In this document: positions 1 through 6,885 of the stretch, in pieces
Numbering within the stretch: position 1 is the stretch's first letter
Layout: the number at the start of each line of letters is the position of its first letter
DNA from: Kiritimatiellota bacterium
Lineage (GTDB): Bacteria > Verrucomicrobiota > Kiritimatiellia > RFP12 > UBA1067
Length of the DNA stretch: 8,649 nt
NCBI GenBank assembly: GCA_009777165.1
Contig: WRML01000069.1
Span: 1 to 8,649, forward strand
Direction of reading: 5' to 3'
Position numbers and translations under genes: made by a program
Notes under the pieces: model-generated
Told to the model about the DNA's origin: nothing
Database searches by the model: none
Seen by the model: only the letters and a program-made list of their open reading frames with translations

Positions 1-2
1 TG

Positions 3-3000
3 GTGAGCCAGTCCGCAGGGGGGGTGTTCAGCGGGAACCTCCAGGGGCCCGCGAGCGCCGAGATCGTCAAGGGGGGGGCCGGCACGTGGAAGCTCGACGG
101 GTGCGGCTCGATTTATGAGGGGACGTTCTACCAGACAGGGGGGGCGGGGCAGACCACGCTGGAGGGCGTGTCAATCCTCGGAGGGGTCAGGGTGGACACG
201 GGGACCGCAATCGCGTTCGACCCCCCCGCCTCGGACGGGCTGATGGGCTACTACTACATCGGCAACCCGACCGCGAGCTCCAACAGCTTCCTCACGCTCG
301 CCGGGATGGAGGCGTACTTCGCGGGGCGCAGGCCGGCCCTGATCCGCCCGAGCGGACTCGACGGCCCCAACTTCGATTACACCGGGGCGGCGGATTTCCC
401 GTACCCCTTCGGGCATGGCGGGCCCAACCCCACCGAGTTCTCCGCCGTCTGGCGCGGCAGCATCACCGTGCCGGAGACGGGGACGTACAGCTTCGGCGCC
501 TGGGTAGATGACTTTACGCTGCTCGCGATTGACGGGACCGTCCTTCATGCGGCCAACAGTTATATCGCCACGTTCGTTTTCAGCACCATTGATCTGACCG
601 CGGGCCGCCACGACTTCCTGTTCGCGATGGGACAGGGAGCCGGGGGGGTGATCGCGCGGCTGCAGGTATGCCTGCCGTCCCAGACGGTCCACCAGGCGCT
701 GCCGAACAGTTGGTTCTCGCCGATGCCGACGGTGGGGGCCCTGGACGCGGCGGGGCCCGTGGCGCTGCACGGCAACGCGAATGTGAGCGTCGGGCTCCGA
801 GGCGTAGGGTCGCTGTCGGGGGGGCTGTCCGTCGGCGCGGGGGGCCTCTTCGAGAAGTCCGGGGAGGGGACGTTCGACCTCGGCGGAGGGGCGGCGAACC
901 AGATCCTGGGCGACATGAGCGTCCTCGGGGGGGTACTGAACATCCTGCCCCCGAACCTGCTGGGTGCGCAGAACTACCTGACGCTCTACGACGGCGCGAT
1001 GTTCCGCACCGAGGAGCCGCAGACTGTGACGGGGCTCCGCGGCAAGGGGGGGATAACCGTGCTGGGCAACGGCGCCGACGCGTTCGCGTTCACCGACGAG
1101 ACCGACTGCGGCATCTCCACCGAGAAAAACTACACGCACCTGGTGAACTTCCCGCTGTCCCCGTCGGCGTTCTCGACCGTCAACGGCGTGGCGTTCGACA
1201 CCAGGGACGCGGGCTGGTCGTGGGGAGCCGGGATCCCCCCCCCGCTGTCGTTGGGCAACTCCACGGAGGACGGCGTCGCGGGGCTGCTGGGGGGATTCCT
1301 CTATAACAGCCAGAACTACACGATCCGTCTCACGGGCCTGGCGCCGTTCACTGCGCACGAGTTCCGCTTCTACTTCCGCAACTACGGGACGCTCGGCTCC
1401 CCGCGCAACGTGGCGTTCACCTTCTCCGTGGGCGGCGCCGCCGTCGGCACGGCCCGGCACAACCTCGACGGCATGACGCGCAGCCAGGTGCGCTGCCGCT
1501 ACGTCACGGACGCGGCGGGGACACTCGATGTGCACGTGTTGTCGCTCAATCCGGACATGTGCCACCTCTACGCGTTCTCGAACGAGAATCTGGGCACCGC
1601 CGGGTCCGGCGCAACCGGCCCGGTGCTGACGGTGATGTCGCCGGCAGGGGCGGACACACGCTACGAGGGATCCCTCGGCGGGCCCGGCGCGCTCGTGAAG
1701 GACGGGCCCGGCATCCAGCGCTTCGGCAGCGCCATCAGCCTCGAGGGCGGGCTCACGGTGCTGGCGGGCGAGGCGGTGCTGGCATCGGGCGCGAACCTCA
1801 AAGGCACCACGGAAGTCGCGGCCGGCGCCGCGCTCTCCGCACCGTACGGCGCGGTCACGCTCAGCGGACTCTCCGGCGGCGGCACGTTCCACATGGGCGG
1901 CGCGGGTAACTTCATGCCAAACTGGATCTACCTGCATCCCATCACGAATGACGTGTCCAGCCTGATCTCGCCGACAAAGGTCTATACGCACAAACTGGAC
2001 TTCGGGAGCCGGGTCGGCACGACCATCGGCGGGCCCGGCGCCACCGTCAACGGCGTCGAGTTCGTGAAGGCGGGCCCGGGCGGTTCCTCCGGCAGCTACG
2101 GGTGGTCAGGATTCCAGACCGGGACAAATCCCGGGGGGACCCCCGCAGGTATTGCGAGTGACCAAGGGATGCACGCATTGCTGACGGACATGGTGAACGC
2201 AAACAATACCCCGGGGAACCCGCAGATCGCCACCCTCACGGGACTCACCCCCGGCAAGCAGTACGAGGTCCGCTTCTATAACCGCGCGTGGACGGCCGAT
2301 GCCGCACGCTATCAAACCGTCATCTTCATGCCCGGCGGTTCGGTGAGCGACACCGTGAACTTCAATGTGGACGGCCTGACGCCGCACTTCCTCGCGTACC
2401 GTTACACGCCCGTGTCCTCCGAACTGACGATCTCCATTGACGGGCACGGCAGCAACGAGTCGTGGCACATCTATGCGCTGACCAACGAGGAATACGACGG
2501 GCAGGACGACGAGGAGTGTCTCCTCCACGGCATCACCCCCGGTGTGCCTTACACGGCAACCTACCCGGTGGAAACCCTCTACCAGCACTTCTTCACGGAC
2601 GACGCGACGAGTCAGATCTCGCCACTGAAATGCTACACGCATGCGCTGGACTTCGGGAGCCGGGGCGGCATGCCCCTCAGCCTCCCCGGCGCCGTCGTGA
2701 ACGGCGTGCAGTTCACGAAGGCGGGCTCCAATGGCGCCATGAATGGCTACGGGTGGACAGGCTTCGGCAACGCAAACAATGTCGGGAAGGGAGGTAATAC
2801 GGGCACCACAAGCGACCAAGGGGTTTACGGGTTGCTCACGGATTTCGTGTTCAATCAAGTCGCCGGCACGGCGCGGCTCACGGGGCTCACCCCCGGCAAA
2901 CAGTACGAGGTTCGCATCTACCTCCGCGCGTGGAATTTGAATGGTAACCGGCCCATAACCCTCAACTTCTCCGCCGACCCTGCGGTGACCCACTCCATCT

Positions 3001-3767
3001 CGTTCATGGAGGACAACATACCGACACGCTTCGTGGCGTACCGCTACACGCCCACGTCAACCACGCTGACGATTCAATACAATGCCCTCTCCGGCGACAC
3101 GTGGCACATCTACGCGCTCACGAACGAGGAGGCCAACGACCAGACCACAAGCCCCGTGGTGCTCGACACAGCGGAAGACGCCGTGTTCAGCGGCACGGTC
3201 ACGGGCCACGGCATGTGGGTGAAGCGCGGCGCTGGGGCACTCACGATGACAGGCGTCAACACGGCGACGGGCCCCCTCACGGTTGACGGTGGCGCGTTCG
3301 GCGTGGGTGCGGACGGCATCGCGACGCTGGGCCCCGTGTCGGTGCAGGGGGGGCTGCTGTTCGGGCAGGGGACTGTCGGTGGCGCGGTGCATGTCGCGCC
3401 GGGCGTATGGATTCAGGGCGGCACGGCCGACGCTTGCGGCACGCTCACCACCGGCGGCGATTTGGTCATTGAGGAAGGCGTGAACATCAAGTACCGCTAC
3501 GCCTCCTCGTCGGTGGCGGATACGTTCATCGTGAACGGCGTGCTGACCCTGCCGAACGACGGCGTGGTTTACACCCAGCCATTCACGGTCGGCGCCCGGC
3601 CCCCTGCCAAATGGCTGCTCTTCGACTCGCCGAATGCGATCAACGGCCCCGCCGACCTCTCCGGCTGGGTTGTGGATGGCATCCCGTCCGCGAAGCTGAC
3701 CTACGGCCCGGGCAAGACCCGTGTCTATTTGAACGCCCCGAGCGGGACGATGCTGATGATCAGGTAA
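3..3767 (+). CDS. Large secreted/surface beta-repeat protein with PA14 domain (5'-partial)
   Basis: The reading frame is open at the left edge. The GTG at position 3 lies inside a beta-strand repeat, so the true start is outside the window. Residues here count from that codon, giving 1254 residues. Glycine-rich stretches of the autotransporter-associated beta-strand type (pattern FSG...G.G...K.G.G...L.G) lie near residues 5-70, 245-360, 545-640 and 1050-1140. A PA14-like domain spans about 79-222 (GYYY start, FxYTGAADFPYPFG, then ETGTYSFGAWVDD and AGRHDFLF). PA14 domains usually bind glycans. Three copies of an unrecognised beta-rich module lie at 364-528, 648-830 and 865-1043. The protein ends in GTMLMIR, with no autotransporter barrel, PEP-CTERM or other anchor visible. 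The likely role is an extracellular or surface adhesin or polysaccharide-associated protein. Export is inferred, because the N-terminus is missing. Long G and C runs (7-9 bases) occur in frame. Confidence 0.85.
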   Translation: MSQSAGGVFSGNLQGPASAEIVKGGAGTWKLDGCGSIYEGTFYQTGGAGQTTLEGVSILGGVRVDTGTAIAFDPPASDGLMGYYYIGNPTASSNSFLTLAGMEAYFAGRRPALIRPSGLDGPNFDYTGAADFPYPFGHGGPNPTEFSAVWRGSITVPETGTYSFGAWVDDFTLLAIDGTVLHAANSYIATFVFSTIDLTAGRHDFLFAMGQGAGGVIARLQVCLPSQTVHQALPNSWFSPMPTVGALDAAGPVALHGNANVSVGLRGVGSLSGGLSVGAGGLFEKSGEGTFDLGGGAANQILGDMSVLGGVLNILPPNLLGAQNYLTLYDGAMFRTEEPQTVTGLRGKGGITVLGNGADAFAFTDETDCGISTEKNYTHLVNFPLSPSAFSTVNGVAFDTRDAGWSWGAGIPPPLSLGNSTEDGVAGLLGGFLYNSQNYTIRLTGLAPFTAHEFRFYFRNYGTLGSPRNVAFTFSVGGAAVGTARHNLDGMTRSQVRCRYVTDAAGTLDVHVLSLNPDMCHLYAFSNENLGTAGSGATGPVLTVMSPAGADTRYEGSLGGPGALVKDGPGIQRFGSAISLEGGLTVLAGEAVLASGANLKGTTEVAAGAALSAPYGAVTLSGLSGGGTFHMGGAGNFMPNWIYLHPITNDVSSLISPTKVYTHKLDFGSRVGTTIGGPGATVNGVEFVKAGPGGSSGSYGWSGFQTGTNPGGTPAGIASDQGMHALLTDMVNANNTPGNPQIATLTGLTPGKQYEVRFYNRAWTADAARYQTVIFMPGGSVSDTVNFNVDGLTPHFLAYRYTPVSSELTISIDGHGSNESWHIYALTNEEYDGQDDEECLLHGITPGVPYTATYPVETLYQHFFTDDATSQISPLKCYTHALDFGSRGGMPLSLPGAVVNGVQFTKAGSNGAMNGYGWTGFGNANNVGKGGNTGTTSDQGVYGLLTDFVFNQVAGTARLTGLTPGKQYEVRIYLRAWNLNGNRPITLNFSADPAVTHSISFMEDNIPTRFVAYRYTPTSTTLTIQYNALSGDTWHIYALTNEEANDQTTSPVVLDTAEDAVFSGTVTGHGMWVKRGAGALTMTGVNTATGPLTVDGGAFGVGADGIATLGPVSVQGGLLFGQGTVGGAVHVAPGVWIQGGTADACGTLTTGGDLVIEEGVNIKYRYASSSVADTFIVNGVLTLPNDGVVYTQPFTVGARPPAKWLLFDSPNAINGPADLSGWVVDGIPSAKLTYGPGKTRVYLNAPSGTMLMIR
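1944..3131 (+). repeat. Tandem copies 2 and 3 of an unrecognised ~180-residue module
   Basis: Two adjacent copies inside the large protein gene (1944-2492 and 2595-3131) begin with a YTHxLDFGSR segment. Both then share VNGVxFxKAG, YGWxGF, SDQG, LLTD, LTGLTPGKQYEVR, RAW, AYRYTP and WHIYALTNEE in the same order. A more diverged copy lies upstream at 1092-1586 (YTHLVNF, VNGVAF, LTGLAPF, RCRYVTD, CHLYAFSNE). The DNA still shows matching words, such as the stretch coding for WHIYALTNEE at 2462-2492 and at 3102-3131. This points to an internal duplication younger than the first copy. The pattern resembles a beta-sandwich. I cannot assign a named family. Confidence 0.8.
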
Positions 3768-3801
3768 AGGGATTTTTGCGGTCGGACGGAACAGTAATTG
3801 G

Positions 3802-3818
3802 CGACGGGTCTCCCGTCG
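3802..3818. terminator. GC-rich hairpin downstream of the large protein gene
   Basis: Seven-base perfect arms (CGACGGG / CCCGTCG) enclose a three-base loop, 35 bases after the stop codon at 3767. No T run follows, so it is not a canonical intrinsic terminator. It may be a processing hairpin or a short palindromic repeat. Its position makes a role at the transcript 3' end plausible but unproven. Confidence 0.35.
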
Positions 3819-3871
3819 TCCAGCCCCACACAGAAGTTCTCGGCGGGCTGGCGCGGGATGAGGCCGGTCCC

Positions 3872-3888
3872 ATCAATTGACAATTGAT
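3872..3888. repeat. Palindrome built from a tandem CAATTGA heptamer
   Basis: Two direct copies of CAATTGA (3874-3880 and 3881-3887) together form a perfect 8-1-8 inverted repeat (ATCAATTG-A-CAATTGAT). It sits in an AT-rich island, about 3872-3920, in an otherwise GC-rich region. It could be an operator for the downstream lemA operon or a small dispersed repeat. It contains TTGACA, but no -10 box is found at 16-18 bases from it. Confidence 0.45.
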
Positions 3889-3987
3889 ATATGCTTTAAA
3901 AGTGATTTCACTATAAGGGCGGCGATAGCAAGCAGAAAAAAATCGCACAGAAAAACGTGGAGGGGATGAATCGAAAAACGAACGTGC

Positions 3988-4016
3988 TTGCTTTCGCCTG
4001 CGCACTCGTGTAATAT
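3988..4016 (+). promoter_or_regulatory. Candidate sigma-70 promoter for the lemA operon
   Basis: TTGCTT (3988-3993) and TAATAT (4011-4016) are separated by exactly 17 bases. They are followed about 37 bases later by the lemA start. The -35 box matches TTGACA at three of six positions and the -10 box matches TATAAT at four of six. The expected transcript start is near 4023, giving a short leader before the ribosome binding site. Spacing and location favour it; the weak boxes limit confidence. Confidence 0.4.
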
Positions 4017-4040
4017 TCCTCCGAATGTTTAACCCTACAC

Positions 4041-4045
4041 AGGAG
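4041..4045 (+). promoter_or_regulatory. Ribosome binding site deciding the lemA start
   Basis: AGGAG lies seven bases before the ATG at 4053. The upstream in-frame TTG at 4047 is only one base away and therefore too close. The ATG at 4056 is ten bases away and less favoured. Confidence 0.7.
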
Positions 4046-4052
4046 ATTGTTT

Positions 4053-4664
4053 ATGATGATACCTATTGCTGCCATTCCGGTCGGCCCGATTGTGGTTCTT
4101 GCCGTGCTGATCATTCTTGTGATCGCGCTCATCGGCGCGTACAACGGGCTCGTGACGTTGCGCAACCGTTTCAAGAATGCGTTCGCGCAGATTGATGTGC
4201 AGTTGAAACGCCGCTATGACCTGATCCCGAACCTCGTCGAGACCGCCAAGGGCTACATGAAGCATGAGCGCGAGACGCTGGAGGCGGTCATCACGGCGCG
4301 TAACGCGGCCATGGGCGCGGCAAGCACCGCCCGCAACGACCCCGGCGACCCCGACGCGATGAAGGGGCTGGTCAACGCGGAGGGCAGTCTGCGCGGAAGC
4401 GTCGCGCGCATGATGGTTGTCGTCGAGCGCTACCCCGAACTCAAGGCGGACAAGAACATGGCGCTGCTGATGGAGGAGCTGACCTCCACCGAGAACAAGG
4501 TCGCGTTCGCGCGGCAGGCGTACAACGACGCGGTCACGGTCTACAACACGAAGCGCGAGAGCTTCCCCACCGTGGCCGTCGCCAACATGATGGGCTTCCG
4601 TCCCGCGCAACTGTTCGAGATCGTTGACCCGACCGAGCGCGAGGCGGTGAAGGTGAGTTTTTAA
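4053..4664 (+). CDS. lemA: LemA family membrane protein
   Basis: The 203-residue protein has the usual length for LemA. A single hydrophobic N-terminal segment at residues 8-29 should anchor it in the membrane. The family hallmark follows at once: YNGLVTLRNRFKNAFAQIDV at 30-49, then QLKRRYDLIPNLVE at 50-63, GYMKHERETLEAVI at 67-80 and TARN at 81-84. The remainder is predicted helical, with YPELKADKN at 127-135 and an ENKVAFARQAYNDAVTVYN helix at 147-165, as in the long-helix LemA fold. It ends with SFPTVAVANMMGF, typical of the family C-terminus. LemA has no firmly established biochemical activity. Its common neighbour is an M48 membrane peptidase, which follows here after a 106-base spacer, so a shared role in envelope protein turnover is inferred. 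The start is set by AGGAG at 4041. Confidence 0.95.
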   Translation: MMIPIAAIPVGPIVVLAVLIILVIALIGAYNGLVTLRNRFKNAFAQIDVQLKRRYDLIPNLVETAKGYMKHERETLEAVITARNAAMGAASTARNDPGDPDAMKGLVNAEGSLRGSVARMMVVVERYPELKADKNMALLMEELTSTENKVAFARQAYNDAVTVYNTKRESFPTVAVANMMGFRPAQLFEIVDPTEREAVKVSF

Positions 4665-4667
4665 GGG

Positions 4668-4760
4668 GAGTAGCTAGTAACTAGTAGCTAGTAACTAGTA
4701 GCTAGTAGCTAGTTAAATGCCTCGGAAGCAATGCAACTAGTTACTAGTTACTAGCTACTC
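4668..4760. repeat. Heptamer tandem repeat with inverted partner between lemA and the M48 gene
   Basis: Six head-to-tail copies of GTARCTA (R = A or G) fill 4670-4711. After a short unique stretch (4715-4734), the complementary strand of the same repeat runs from 4735 to 4760. The outer 19 bases (4668-4686 and 4742-4760) are perfect inverted repeats. The inner part pairs with G-U wobbles if transcribed. In the mRNA this would form a long hairpin four bases after the lemA stop and ending ten bases before the peptidase start. It could stabilise or partly terminate the lemA transcript or limit translation of the second gene. The weak purine run AAGAAAA is the only ribosome-binding-like sequence before 4771. 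Confidence 0.8.
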
Positions 4761-4770
4761 AAGAAAAAAC

Positions 4771-6741
4771 ATGAACTTCTTCGACCAACAGGATCATTCG
4801 CGGCGGGCGACGAGGAAGCTCGTTGGGCTGTACGGCTTGGCGGTGTTGGGGACGGCGGTCATGTTCCATGCGGGGATCGCGCTTGTCTGGTCGCTGCTGG
4901 TGTCGGGCCAGGAGGGGGCGGGCGTGGACTTCGGGACGGCGTTCGTCAATGCCCTCCTGAACCCTGATGTTGCGCTTGCGGTGTTTGTGCTAATCGTTGT
5001 CATCATCGGGGGGGCCTCGCTGTATAAGATTCTGGCGTTGCGTGCTGGGGGGGCGAGTGTCGCGCTGGCAATGGGTGGGCGCAGGGTCGCGCCGATGACG
5101 CGCGACCTGCGGGAACGCCGCCTCCTGAACGTGGTCGAGGAGATGGCGCTCGCCGCGGGGGTCAGTATGCCCAGCGTGTTCGTCCTCGACAACGAGCGCG
5201 GCATGAACGCGTTCGCCGCCGGATTCGCGTCCAAGGATGCGGCGGTGGCGGTCACGCGCGGTCTGCTGGAGACGCTGAACCGCGACGAGCTGCAGGCCGT
5301 CATCGGCCATGAGTTCAGCCACATCCTGAACGGCGACATGCGCCTGAACATCCGTCTCATCGGTGTGTTGCACGGGATTTTCGCGCTCACGATTCTCGGC
5401 GTGTTGTTCATGCGGATTGCGGCGCGGATCCGGGGGGGCAAAAAAAACGGCGGGGGCATCAAGCTGGTGCTTTTGGTGCTGGGCGTTGTCTGCTGGCTGG
5501 TCGGGCAGATCGGGTTTTTCTTCGGGCGGCTCATCCAGAGCAGCATCTCGCGCCAGCGCGAGTTTCTGGCGGACGCCTCCGCCGTGCAGTTCACGCGCAA
5601 CCCCGGCGGGCTGGCGGACGCGCTGAAGATCATCGGTGTGAAAAGCAGCGGTCTCGACGCACCAAACGTCTCTGCCGTCTCGCACATGCTCTTCGCCTCC
5701 GGGCTGTCCAGCATGTTCGCGACGCACCCCCCCCTGCTCGCGCGTATCCGCAAGATTGAGCCGGGCTTTGACGGCAACTTCGGCGACGTGCGGGTAATGT
5801 TGAAACGGCGGATTGAAGAGGCGAAAGCCGCGCCGAAATCGAACGACCCCAGCATGGACGCGGAGGACGAGCGCGTCGTCCGCAACACCATGTACGGCGT
5901 CCACCGCGCCTTGCGTTACGAGGAGACCCCTACTGTAGGGACGACCCTTACGGTCGCCGGGGCGGGGGCAAGCCCTGTCCCTACAGACCTGCCATGGCTC
6001 TCCGACGAGGACCGCGACATGCTGCACGACCCCCTCTCCGCCGAATGCTGCGTGTGCGGCGCGTTGCTGTCCACGGACAAGAGCATCCGCGACCTCCAGC
6101 TTGATATGCTCCCCTACCGCTTCGAGAACGACACCGACATGACGGACGCGTGTCTCGCATGGCAGATGCGGATGACGGACTGGACCGTGCGCCAACGCCG
6201 CATTGCCTGTGAGCTGGCCGTCGCGACCATCCGCAACGCGTCGCCCGACAACCTGAAGCACTTCTGTGAAAGCATTGACAAACTCTGCCGCGCCGACAAC
6301 GTGATCGAGCCGTTCGAGTTTGCGCTGACGTGCATGATTCGCCGCCGCCTCCAGCCGGACGCATCGCTTGTGCACGCCCGTCAATCAACCGTCCCCCCGA
6401 AAGCGCTTGCCTCCGAAATCGCCCTTGTGCTGTCGATGATCGCCTCATTCGACGCCGTCTCCGAGCAAGCCGCGCTCGACGCGTGGACTGCCGGCAAGCA
6501 ACGCGTCACGCCCTACACGGGCGAGCTGGTGATGCCGGAACCAGGTATACTCCGCGACTTCGACGCGTTCGACGCCGCGCTGTCCAGGCTTGAACGCCTC
6601 CCCCCCCTCTTCAAGCGCGCGTTCATGCAGGCCTGCGAGGATATCATCAGGCACGACAGTGTCGTCACCGACACGGAAGAGAATCTCCTCTTCGCCGTCG
6701 CCGACGCGATTGACGCCATCGGTTGGAACGCAACACGCTAA
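4771..6741 (+). CDS. M48 (HtpX-like) membrane zinc metallopeptidase with long C-terminal extension
   Basis: A 656-residue protein, about twice the length of classic HtpX. Hydrophobic segments near 20-45, 66-88, 192-216 and 229-253 give the HtpX-like topology. The zinc site is HEFSH at 180-184, preceded by RDELQAVIG. The likely third ligand is E264 in EFLAD (264-268), within the family segment SRQREFLADASAVQFTRNP. ATHPPLLARI at 317-326 is the conserved M48 tail. The active site is predicted to act at the cytoplasmic membrane on misfolded or damaged membrane proteins. Residues 388-406 are encoded by a palindromic repeat element. Beyond it, 408-656 is a helical, acidic extension with a C-C-x-C cluster at 426-429. 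The last ~40 residues (FKRAFMQACEDIIRHD, then TEENLLFAVADAI) resemble a TerB-like helical domain, a tentative call. It is probably co-transcribed with lemA. The start lacks a clear Shine-Dalgarno sequence. An HtpX-like M48B peptidase is the firm part of the call; the extension's function is unknown. Confidence 0.92.
   Translation: MNFFDQQDHSRRATRKLVGLYGLAVLGTAVMFHAGIALVWSLLVSGQEGAGVDFGTAFVNALLNPDVALAVFVLIVVIIGGASLYKILALRAGGASVALAMGGRRVAPMTRDLRERRLLNVVEEMALAAGVSMPSVFVLDNERGMNAFAAGFASKDAAVAVTRGLLETLNRDELQAVIGHEFSHILNGDMRLNIRLIGVLHGIFALTILGVLFMRIAARIRGGKKNGGGIKLVLLVLGVVCWLVGQIGFFFGRLIQSSISRQREFLADASAVQFTRNPGGLADALKIIGVKSSGLDAPNVSAVSHMLFASGLSSMFATHPPLLARIRKIEPGFDGNFGDVRVMLKRRIEEAKAAPKSNDPSMDAEDERVVRNTMYGVHRALRYEETPTVGTTLTVAGAGASPVPTDLPWLSDEDRDMLHDPLSAECCVCGALLSTDKSIRDLQLDMLPYRFENDTDMTDACLAWQMRMTDWTVRQRRIACELAVATIRNASPDNLKHFCESIDKLCRADNVIEPFEFALTCMIRRRLQPDASLVHARQSTVPPKALASEIALVLSMIASFDAVSEQAALDAWTAGKQRVTPYTGELVMPEPGILRDFDAFDAALSRLERLPPLFKRAFMQACEDIIRHDSVVTDTEENLLFAVADAIDAIGWNATR
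5933..5986. repeat. Palindromic repeat element inserted in frame in the M48 peptidase gene
   Basis: Perfect 10-base outer arms CTGTAGGGAC (5933-5942) and GTCCCTACAG (5977-5986) enclose two smaller stems. These are CGACC/GGTCG at 5942-5956 and GGGC-AA-GCCC at 5966-5975. The 54-base span equals 18 codons, so the frame is kept. It encodes a bland Val/Thr/Ala/Gly/Pro linker between the peptidase domain and the C-terminal extension. Two of its words recur in the hairpin cluster downstream of the gene: CTGTAGGG at 6796-6803, and GGGGCAAGCCC at 6838-6848 (also inverted at 6773-6783). This marks both as members of one repeat family. Confidence 0.7.
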
Positions 6742-6764
6742 GGGGACTGCCGCGTAATCTCTGG

Positions 6765-6877
6765 CGTGCGGGGGCTTGCCCCCGCACGGGGACGGCTGTA
6801 GGGGCGGACCCGTGTGTCCGCCCAGTCGCTGATGCGCGGGGCAAGCCCCACGCGTGAAAGCGGCGGCGAGCCGCCGC
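6765..6877. repeat. Cluster of four GC-rich hairpins between convergent operons
   Basis: Four hairpins lie in a row. 6765-6788 has 11-base arms with a TT loop. 6802-6823 has 8-base arms (GGGCGGAC / GTCCGCCC). 6834-6853 has one mismatch and an AA loop. 6860-6877 has arms GCGGCGG / CCGCCGC. They start 23 bases after the stop of the M48 gene and lie beyond the end of the minus-strand operon. They could act as a bidirectional transcript end, though no T runs follow. They look like REP-type dispersed repeats and share words with the element inside the peptidase gene. Confidence 0.7.
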
Positions 6878-6885
6878 ACTCCAGA

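Noticed and set aside
171..1991. A 606-codon open frame on the minus strand opposite the large protein gene
   Set aside because: Its translation is Arg/Ala/Glu/His-rich without domain signals and it lies fully antisense to a clear PA14/beta-repeat gene. It is a GC-rich shadow.
3611..3880. A plus-strand frame overlapping the end of the large gene and running into the gap
   Set aside because: Most of it overlaps the large gene in another frame, its start has no ribosome binding site, and the Arg/Asp-rich content looks like frame-shifted coding sequence.
3877..3900. Promoter with TTGACA at 3877 and TTTAAA at 3895
   Set aside because: The boxes are only 12 bases apart, and TTGACA is a by-product of the CAATTGA tandem palindrome.
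4035..4610. A 191-codon minus-strand frame opposite lemA
   Set aside because: It lies opposite a full LemA domain, with an Arg/His/Val-rich composition and no motif.
4668..4760. CRISPR array
   Set aside because: The repeat unit is only seven bases, with no spacers and an inverted second half. It is a microsatellite-like hairpin.
4794..6384. Two long minus-strand frames opposite the M48 peptidase gene (4794-5891 and 4990-6384)
   Set aside because: They are low-quality translations with biased residues. The plus strand carries unmistakable HEFSH and EFLAD motifs, so these are antisense shadows.
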